Source of the DNA: Cocos nucifera
Taxonomy: Eukaryota; Streptophyta; Magnoliopsida; Arecales; Arecaceae
Assembly (NCBI GenBank): GCA_006176705.1
Contig: QRFJ01000299.1
Span: forward strand, 496,001 to 560,000
Direction: 5' to 3'
DNA length: 64,000 bases
Part shown: piece by piece, positions 55,715 to 64,000 of the stretch
Layout: the number at the start of each line of letters is the position of its first letter
How positions within the stretch are numbered: the first letter of the stretch is position 1
Translations under genes and position numbers: made by a program
The notes under the pieces: generated by a model
What the model was told of the DNA's origin: nothing
The model's input: the letters and a program-made list of their open reading frames with translations, nothing else
Database searches by the model: none

Positions 55715-56407
55715 TGTTGGAAATATGCGCTCTTCCCACATGGATCGACATGGCTATTGGTGATTAGCCAAGCAATCAAGAAAGTACTTCTTAGAGATCT
55801 CTATGGAAGCACGATCAAATAAATCAAGAAATAAAGAAGAAGAGAAGAAGAGATTTTTGGAAGAAAAGAGCTTTTATTCAGTATATTTTAGCATACTTAC
55901 AATCTTAATCTATTTTCAGTATATATACTTTACAAAGGGTCAAGCCCAAGCTTATAGAAAAATTCTTCAAATTCAAACAACCCACATAAATAAAATAATA
56001 ATCCACAAAAATTGAGTCAGCTCAGTTTTTAGACTGAGCCGGCTAACCTGCGATTGGGTCATCTCAGTCTCAGACTGAGCCGACCTAATTGTGTACTGTG
56101 CCAACAGTCCGAAAATGCTGCTCTCTATCTTAGCCAGCTTAGTCTCAGACTGAGTCAATCCAGTTATGTACCATGCTAACAGTCCAAAAATATTATTTTC
56201 TGTCTGGATTTTTCTCTAAGAACTAGCCAACTCAGTCCTAGATTGAGCTGACCCAGTTCCTAGCTGAGTCGGCTCAGTCTCAGGCTGAGCTAGCCCAGTT
56301 TTTGAATTTTATTATTGAGATTGATTCTTCTTCTGGCTCACTCCCATCTTTCCATGACCTATCTTCTCATATTTTCAAGACTTAGGAGTGCCATTTCTAA
56401 GCTCACA
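55715..56407 (-). repeat. Copia A, 5' LTR (693 bp)
   Basis: Minus strand tgtgagctta...tttccaaca. TATA box (tatatata) at about 55918-55926. Four to five dyad units with ctcagtctcagactgagcc lie at 56016-56300, shared in type with the LTRs at 41242 and 43914. Confidence 0.85.
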
Positions 56408-56887
56408 TATGGCTCCATTGTTGTCGCAGTATAGAGGAATGGCATCCGATGGCATCACTCCGATCTCTGTGATAAATTTCTTATACCAGAATGCCTCCTT
56501 CATAGTTTTTGATGCAGCAATTTATTCTACTTTCATGGTGAAATCTGCTATCACTATCTGCTTGAAACTTTTTCAACTGATAGCACCACTATTATACATA
56601 TTACACACAAACAGACTCCTAGATGTCGACTTTTGATCATCTATATTGAACATAAAATCTGAGTCTATATATCCCTGGACTTGGAGTTCTCCATTACCAA
56701 AAACCAACAACATATTCTTAGTTCTTCTCAAGTACTTAAGGATACATTTTATAGAAGTCCAGTGTTCTTCACTTGGATTCGATTGATATCTACTCGTGAC
56801 ACTCACAGCATGGGCTATATCAGGTCGTGTACATAACATAGCATACATGAGGCTTCCTATTGCTGAAGCATAAGGGATCTTGCTCAT
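56408..56887 (-). pseudogene. Copia B RNase H
   Basis: IPYASAIGSLMYAMLCTRPD, HWTSIKCILKYLRRTKNMLL and GYIDSDFMFNIDDQKSTSRS, then a frameshift and IPLYCDNNGAI, where element A is inserted. Confidence 0.85.
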
Positions 56888-56899
56888 GCATTCAATCTC

Positions 56900-57664
56900 C
56901 TATGGTGTATTGGGACACATTTTCTTGGAGAGATGAATGCCATGTCTGAAGGGTACTAATCCTCTCTTGGAGTTTTTCATGCTAAACCTCTTTAGCACTT
57001 CCTCTATGTACATCTTCTGTGAAAGATCTAGCATCCTATTTGGTCTATCTCTATAGACTTTGATTCCTAGAATGAAGGATGCTTCTCCTAGATCTTTCAT
57101 GAAGAATTCTTTAGTTAACCATATTTTAATTATGGTCAATATGAAAATATCATTCCTAATAAGGAGGATATCATCCACGTACAGTACGAGGAAGACAATA
57201 GCACTCCCACTGACCTTTTTGAAAATACATAGTTCCTTATTTTTGATGAAATCAAATAATTTGGTCACATCATTAAAACGAGTATTCCAGCTCTGAGATG
57301 TTTGCTTAAGTCCATATATGAACCTTTGCAGCTTGCATACTTTATGATCAGCATCACTGGATGTGAAACCTAGCGGCTGTTCTATATAGGTATTTTCCTC
57401 AAGGAATCCATTTAAGAATGCCATTTTCATATCCATTTGTTATATTTCATAATCGAAATAGGCTGCAATAGCAAGCAATGTATGGATGGATTTTAGCATA
57501 GTTATTGACGAAAAGATATCATGATAGTCAATGCCTTCGTGCTGACTATAACTTTTTGCCACTAATCTAGCTTCGAATGTCTCTACATTCCCATCTGTAC
57601 TAATTTTTCTCTTGTAGATCCATTTACACCCAATAGGTACTATACCTTTTAGTGGATCTACCAA
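56900..57664 (-). pseudogene. Copia B reverse transcriptase
   Basis: GIVPIGCKWIYKRKISTDGN, FEARLVAKSYSQHEGIDYHD, MDMKMAFLNGFLEENTYIEQ, RFIYGLKQTSQSWNTRF and LVLYVDDILLIRNDI (intact YVDD). One frame break near 57440. Confidence 0.87.
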
Positions 57665-57993
57665 GGTCTAGAATTGGTTTGAGTGCATCAAGTCTATTTT
57701 TGACTTCAATGCCTCTAACCATTTCTTGGAGTCGATATCTGATATCATCTCATCATAGGTTTTGGGATCACCATGAACCCCATTACCTACGAGGAGCATT
57801 TTCTCTACTTCCTCTGAAATAGTACCTAAGTACCTCTCAGGAGGATGAAAAATTCTTTTTGATCTACGAGGTGGAGGAGGTAGTGTTTGTATTGGCTCAA
57901 CATAATTTGGTTCATGGGGTCCTTAGCTCATTGCACTTGGGAGACGTTTTCCTCTAACTTGATCTGCTTTCCAATATCGCTATCTTGAATAAA

Positions 57994-58800
57994 TTATTTT
58001 TTAAGAAAAATGGCATGCCGACTTACAATCACATTATGATCTTCTAGAATGTAGAAATAATATCCTAATAACTCTTTAGGATATCTTATGAATCGAATTC
58101 TAAAGAGTCTATAGTCTAACTTGTCTGCTTGTTGTCTTTTGACATGAACCGGACAACCCCAAATTCTGAGATGACTCAGACTTAGTTTCTTACCATGCCA
58201 TATCTCATACGGTATGGTAGGAATGGTTTTTAAAAAAATTCTATTCAGTAAATATATTACAGTTAACAGACTATGTCTCCAAAAAAAATCAGGAAGGTCT
58301 ATGAAGCTCATCATGGATCTGACCATATCTAATAGGGTCCGATTTCTCCATTCTAAAATTCTGTTGAGTTGAGATGTTCCAGATGGAGTCCAATGAGAGA
58401 CTATGCCATTTTGCTTGAGATGGTCCAAAAATTTTCAGCTAAGGTATTTACCTCCTCGATCTGATCGAAGAACCTTAATGAGTTTTCTAGTTTGCTTTTT
58501 AACTTCATGTCTGAATTTCTTAAACTTTTCAAAAGCTTCAGACTTGTGTCTCATAAGATATACGTATCCATATTGAGATAAATCATCGGTAAAGATTATG
58601 AAGTAATCAAAGTTGCCTCTAGTCGACACGTCAAATGGGTCGCACACATCAGTATGTACTAGGGCAAGTAGATCCATGGCCCTTTCCCCATGTCCCACAA
58701 AAGGAAGCTTAGTCATTCTGCCATGAAAACATAATTCATAAATTGGATATGACTCGGAAGTCAATGGACTCAATAACTCAATTTTCTTCAATTTGTTAAT
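57994..58800 (-). pseudogene. Copia B integrase
   Basis: HGRMTKLPFVGHGERAMDLL, VHTDVCDPFDVSTRG, FIIFTDDLSQYGYVYLMRHK and LRSDRGGKYLS. After a stop: GTSQLNRILEWRNRTLLDMV, with the catalytic Glu kept, and LSHLRIWGCPVHVKRQQADK. Two Asp and the Glu are present. Confidence 0.85.
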
Positions 58801-59461
58801 CCTATCTTCTGCTATATGACCAAGCCTTAGGTGTCATAGATACCTATCGTTTGGACTATCTTTGGATCATTTTACGACATTCACATTTTGCTCAATATTA
58901 AAGATAGATACATCAATATGTTATTGATAGAGATCATTAATGAGGAAACTACTTATAATTTTATTTTTTCATAAAGAATATTATAATGATCCTTAAGAAA
59001 ACTAATTACATAGCCTTTTTGTGCTAAATATGAAACAAAAATTAAATTCCTACTTGCAGCAGGCACATAACAATAATTCCTAAGTACTAAATCTAAGCCA
59101 GACGATAGTCAAAGAGGATAGATTTCCACGGCCACAGCAGCAACCCTTGCTTCATTTTCAACGCGTAGGATCATCTCACCATCTCTCAACCTCCTGCTAT
59201 CCTCAAGATCCTACATGAAAGTGCACAAATAAACACTAGAACCAGAGTCAAGCATCCAACTGGATGCAGAAGAAACCATAAGATTAGATTCAATAACGAA
59301 CATACCTCCAGAAGGATCTATCTTCTTCTTATTCTTCAGGGTAGTCAGGTATGTAGGGCAGTTCTACTTTTAGTGGTCGTCAATATTACAATGAAAATAC
59401 TTTTATTTGTCAGCAGCCTTCTTCTTTAGCTCTGCCTTCTTTTCTTTCCACCTTCTATTTT

Positions 59462-59857
59462 CTACCTTTTCACAGACTTCTTCTTTCCAAAAGATTTTCT
59501 CTTGGAAGAAGTCCATTCCATAGCAAGTACTGAGCTTTTAGAACCTTTCATAGAAAGCTCAGCGGTAACCAGCATGTTCATAAGTTCGATAAAGAAATTT
59601 TGAAGTTTATGCATATGGTAGTTCATGATGAACTGCCCATACGCATCAGTCAAAGATTGTAGAATTATGTCATTCTGTAGATCTAAGTCTAACTTCACTT
59701 CGAGCTTCTCAAGCTCTTCCAAATTCTTGATCATCATTAGACAATGATCTTGGACTGACTGTCCATCACGCATTTTAGCCTTAAAAAATTATTTAGTGAC
59801 TTGATATTTGGCTACGCGACTCTGTTCATCAAACAATTCTTGTAGGTGACCCAACAT
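59462..59857 (-). pseudogene. Copia B gag
   Basis: MLGHLQELFDEQSRVAKYQV, a stop, then MRDGQSVQDHCLMMIKNLEE, ILQSLTDAYGQFIMNYHMHK and LMNMLVTAELSMKG, the standard order of the UBN2 gag domain; a Lys-rich end follows. Confidence 0.83.
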
Positions 59858-62354
59858 TGAAAGAAATATGCCCTCAAGCCAATTAATTTTTTAGGATGTT
59901 CTTTGTCTTCCAAACTCATGTAATGCCATTTTTAATAAATAAAGGCATTTATTTCATCATATGCAGTGTCTTATTATTTATTTAAGATTATGATGAATCC
60001 TATAAATTAGGAGTATGATTTTAGGATTATGATGAGATCATACCAGTGAGACCTAAAATCTTAAAATCCTAATTTAAATATTTCTAGTTGATGGGATATT
60101 GAGTTAGGGATCAATATTTTTCAGTAAGACTAGCACATTCTTTGTATGCTCGATTGAGAGGATGATTGATCTCACAATAACTTGTGTATGACACTAATAC
60201 AAGAATGTGGGTGCTCATTAGAGAATGAGTTCACTGAATTGATCCAAATCGAGAATATCTAATGGAGTCTTATCTACATGTCAATAGATGGTTCTCATAG
60301 TGGAATTTATGCATGTAATCCTTTTGACCTGAAACTACCATAGAATCTTATATATATAAATCCATATTTTGGTTCATACTCATTCATGACTCAGTTATGT
60401 ATGGGATGATCTGGATATGGTAGATTATATATATGAAGGTTGTGAGTAGGTTAACATGGAATCGATCTCTCCTGGTAAGAGGAAATAGCATCCTACTTGC
60501 TTCAAACAAATGATGATTCAGGAAGACTTTGATCAAAGCATGATGAAAAATTAGAAATGGTTTCTAATATTTCATTAAATGAATCATCATCATAAGATTG
60601 AAAGAGAAATGAATATGATATTGGGGTTGACATATTTTCATACCCAGAGTCATATTCAGGATGCAGGGAGATCGAAGGATCTAGTTGCATGGTAATTTTC
60701 ACTGAAGGATATTTTTGGTATTTTCATCAAAATTTCACATCTTTCAAAAAGTCATGATATGTTGCTAGACGTCAATCATGTCTTGTGGGTTTGATCAAAT
60801 TAAAATTTTAATTTGATCATTAAATTAGAAAGTGTTCTAAATTAAGTCAAATTGGGTTGGCTAGTTTTGACCTAAATCGGTTTGGTTGAGTTCTAACCAG
60901 ATTAGGTCAAATCACACCCAGACTCACTGCTGGTTAGATGTGAAACCCAATGGGTCACACACAAAGAGAGTTGATTAAGGGTCTAATTGGATTAGACCAT
61001 GTTTGCAAGATGAACATGCTAGCACATGTAGCAAACCCTAGCACCTGGTTTCGAATTGGATTCGAATCGGCTTCCGATTTGGGCTAATTTAGATCCGATT
61101 TGAGTCAAATAGGATTTGGTCTTGAATTGGATTAACTCTAGACTGATTGGAATTCAGTTGGGTGCCACATACCTGAATCCCATGCATGCCAGAGAGTCTC
61201 TCTCTTGTGCGTGGGAAGTCTTTCATGCGCAAAGAACTCTTTGGCGCATGGAATTAGTTGGCGCCTACCTTCTTTGACTTTTTCCATTTTGTTATGTCAC
61301 ATAAATTTTTATATTGGCATGGACATCAGATATGGGGCATGCAGAAGAGTCCTTCTATAGATGAAATACTTCATTATTATTTTGAGAAGGGAATTTTTTG
61401 TTTTTTGTCGCCCAAGACCCCTTGCCGCCCAAGACTCCATGCCGTCCACTCCTTCTTGATGCCTCTTGGACCAAGTCAAAGTCTCTTAGGACTTTGACTA
61501 TTCAAAGATTATCTCCACGTCTTCTTGCTGAATGGGCATCCCTTTTCAGAGCCATTGGATGGCCTTTTTATATGATCTAATGGATGAAAAGGGTGGCGCC
61601 AAAGATGAAATATTGCGACTCTTCGTAAATAACTTACGTAGAATTAGTCCAAGAGTCCTTCTGCTTTAAGGCACCTCTTGGACTAAGTCTACATCTCATT
61701 ATTTACTAATAAGGTATTAGATTGACTGAAGAGACATGAGATTTTTTTTAAAGGGGTGTGAGAAATTTTGTTGGCACCCTTACATACATTATAAATAGGG
61801 GTGCGCACCATGAGTCTAAGGGTGTGTGTAAATTATATTTCTTTCTTACAAAAGTTTCTTTTTGTCCAATTTTCTTTCTTCCTTTCTTTCTTATCTAGAC
61901 CTTGTCCTTATAAGGAAAAGAAGTCATCTTAAGACTAAGAGATTAGGAAGAAAAATTAAGAAGACAAAAGAAAAAGAAAGATAGATAAGGAGAGGCAAGG
62001 AAGGTGACATAAAGGCTAAAGAAGGTCTTGCCCTTTTAATTAAAGTTCTTATTATTAGAACTCTAATTATATAAATCAGAGGTGCTGGTATCTTGATCAA
62101 GTCTCTGTGTGGATCAACGTTGGAGGGTGAACACGTGGGCACCTGGTGGAAACCCTAACGGACTGCTACCGATGATCAGGGTCAATTTAGGGTTTAGCGA
62201 TAAGAGGTATGTTCTAATACTTTCTTTTATGTTACAAATGCATGTTATATGATTTAATTGCTAATGAGGTGGTCCTAGGGTTCGGGTTTGGTTTATATGA
62301 TTTCATGTTTTTGCTTTGAAATTTGTGCTTCCATCCTGCACACCAAATCTATCA
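59858..62354 (+). mobile_element. Second LTR of family Y (2.50 kb), opposite orientation
   Basis: Starts tgaaagaaatatgccc, has its TATA box (attataaatagg) at about 61790, and ends caaatctatca, matching 54998-52521 along its whole length. It cuts into copia B gag. The flanks (aacat on the left, ctaag on the right) do not match, so no target duplication remains. Confidence 0.88.
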
Positions 62355-62810
62355 CTAAGGAGTTGGGCATTTCGATGATCAAAAGTTAAAAGCAGCTGGT
62401 GCAAAGACAAGGCAAGAAGACCCTATTTGTGAGACGAACGCACAACCTTCGAAGATTATTTTGAAGGCCCTTCGGATTGATTCTAGATCTAATTTTTGGA
62501 GATCAGATCTAGTAGGAGACGGCATCTAGATCTGACTCGAGTAGACTTTGGTAGAGGTCGAACATGCGCACGGCTAGATCCAGAACCTTAAAGTACAATC
62601 AGATCATTGGCAGGGTAAAGCATTTACCTAAATCAGGTAATAATATTTATTATAAATTTTAATTTAATTTTAGTTTTTGATATTCAGATCTATTTAATCA
62701 AATTTGAGAATGCTCAGATTTGATCCGATCTATAGAAAAAATTTTAAAATTTTTTCTTCAGATCAGATCAATCCTGTGGTAGGAAAATTAGATTTTTTTT
62801 CAGTTATCAC
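62355..62810 (+). mobile_element. LTR fragment of family X
   Basis: Resembles about 1600-2026 (gatcaaaagt, ggctagatccagaacctt, aaatcaggtaa, and the closing gatcagatc...ttagattt). It joins family Y directly at 62354/62355. Confidence 0.6.
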
Positions 62811-62965
62811 ATCCCCCAACTTGAGTTTTACTCATCCTCGAGTAAAAAGAGAAAAATTAGAAATATGTACCCACTCGATAGGATATGAAAGTTTTTTTAG
62901 ATCATCCTAAAGTCAGTTAATACCTGGTTAGAGATTTAAGAGATACGTCATCGGATTATTAATTC

Positions 62966-63965
62966 NNNNNNNNNNNNNNNNNNNNNNNNNNNNNNNNNNN
63001 NNNNNNNNNNNNNNNNNNNNNNNNNNNNNNNNNNNNNNNNNNNNNNNNNNNNNNNNNNNNNNNNNNNNNNNNNNNNNNNNNNNNNNNNNNNNNNNNNNNN
63101 NNNNNNNNNNNNNNNNNNNNNNNNNNNNNNNNNNNNNNNNNNNNNNNNNNNNNNNNNNNNNNNNNNNNNNNNNNNNNNNNNNNNNNNNNNNNNNNNNNNN
63201 NNNNNNNNNNNNNNNNNNNNNNNNNNNNNNNNNNNNNNNNNNNNNNNNNNNNNNNNNNNNNNNNNNNNNNNNNNNNNNNNNNNNNNNNNNNNNNNNNNNN
63301 NNNNNNNNNNNNNNNNNNNNNNNNNNNNNNNNNNNNNNNNNNNNNNNNNNNNNNNNNNNNNNNNNNNNNNNNNNNNNNNNNNNNNNNNNNNNNNNNNNNN
63401 NNNNNNNNNNNNNNNNNNNNNNNNNNNNNNNNNNNNNNNNNNNNNNNNNNNNNNNNNNNNNNNNNNNNNNNNNNNNNNNNNNNNNNNNNNNNNNNNNNNN
63501 NNNNNNNNNNNNNNNNNNNNNNNNNNNNNNNNNNNNNNNNNNNNNNNNNNNNNNNNNNNNNNNNNNNNNNNNNNNNNNNNNNNNNNNNNNNNNNNNNNNN
63601 NNNNNNNNNNNNNNNNNNNNNNNNNNNNNNNNNNNNNNNNNNNNNNNNNNNNNNNNNNNNNNNNNNNNNNNNNNNNNNNNNNNNNNNNNNNNNNNNNNNN
63701 NNNNNNNNNNNNNNNNNNNNNNNNNNNNNNNNNNNNNNNNNNNNNNNNNNNNNNNNNNNNNNNNNNNNNNNNNNNNNNNNNNNNNNNNNNNNNNNNNNNN
63801 NNNNNNNNNNNNNNNNNNNNNNNNNNNNNNNNNNNNNNNNNNNNNNNNNNNNNNNNNNNNNNNNNNNNNNNNNNNNNNNNNNNNNNNNNNNNNNNNNNNN
63901 NNNNNNNNNNNNNNNNNNNNNNNNNNNNNNNNNNNNNNNNNNNNNNNNNNNNNNNNNNNNNNNNN
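62966..63965. other. Assembly gap, 1000 N
   Basis: Exactly 1000 N, so probably a gap of unknown true size. The 35 bases after it are too short to assign; 62811-62965 shows no gene. Confidence 1.
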
Positions 63966-64000
63966 AGGCTAGGATTAACAAGTTATACAAAGAAAAGTTC

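Larger units (their letters stand above)
49194..56407 (-). mobile_element. Copia element A (Tork/Tnt1-like), interrupted by two LTR insertions
   Basis: 5' LTR at 56407-55715, primer-binding site 55712-55701 (tggtatcagcgc), gag from the ATG at 55446, then protease, integrase, RT and RNase H down to 49194. A solo LTR (52521-54998) sits inside gag. Another LTR cuts off the end of RNase H at 49193, and the 3' LTR is missing. Element A itself is inserted in copia element B: B's RNase H stops at 56408, where A's LTR begins. Confidence 0.88.
56408..59857 (-). mobile_element. Copia element B, internal region (both ends lost)
   Basis: Gag to RNase H on the minus strand. It is truncated at 59857 by an LTR of family Y and at 56408 by copia element A. 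Its gag type differs from element A, so this is another copia lineage. Many stops. Confidence 0.85.

Noticed and set aside
62959..63990. Minus-strand 343-codon 'ORF'
   Set aside because: It consists almost entirely of N from the 1000-base gap.

Overview
This window is plant nuclear DNA: TE-dense, with GT-AG introns, nested LTR retrotransposons of both the Ty3/gypsy and Ty1/copia superfamilies, a CACTA-like DNA transposon, and one recognisable host gene. The repeat and protein families suggest a monocot, quite possibly a palm. That is an impression from family resemblance; no database search was possible. Two N runs (10 and 1000 bases) show it is a draft scaffold.

Host gene. The minus strand carries one plant gene, a glycosyltransferase of the GT90/CAP10 ('O-glucosyltransferase rumi homolog') family. 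I traced six exons with consensus splice sites: 35472-35268, 33589-32969, 32866-32674, 32418-32354, 32279-32069 and 10886-10530. The first five lie within 3.4 kb. The last lies 21.2 kb away, because intron 5 (10887-32068) is swollen by retrotransposons. The exon 5/exon 6 join is phase-exact and continues the family's conserved C-terminus. Exons 1 and 2 each need a one-base correction to stay in frame, which may be assembly error.

Layout. 1-2026: LTR fragment. 3190-5276: G-rich minisatellite, then a foldback CACTA-like element. 6170-6935: short inverted-motif array and microsatellite. 7680-9700: decayed copia and LINE-type fragments. 10530-35472: the GT90 gene. Its intron 5 contains a complete 12.7 kb Tat-lineage gypsy element (13308-25972, target duplication GCAAG) and a decayed second gypsy element (27351-31210). 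36415-38010: a second Tat-type LTR with a gag fragment, in the opposite orientation. 38830-39840: copia RT/RNase H fragment. 41242-44906: a complete non-autonomous copia-type element (target duplication TTCTC). 47000-62810: a stack of nested copia elements and long LTRs, including a 2.48 kb solo LTR (target duplication CATAA) inside a gag gene and an inverted second copy 5 kb away.

The most interesting object is the Tat element. Between its pol and its 3' LTR it carries an antisense gene with two intron-like GT-AG segments, a second antisense coiled-coil reading frame, and a 115-bp tandem array whose units each hold a short hairpin. Gag, protease, RT, two RNase H domains and integrase run the other way. 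Several breaks, one of them in the RT catalytic motif, make it non-functional now.
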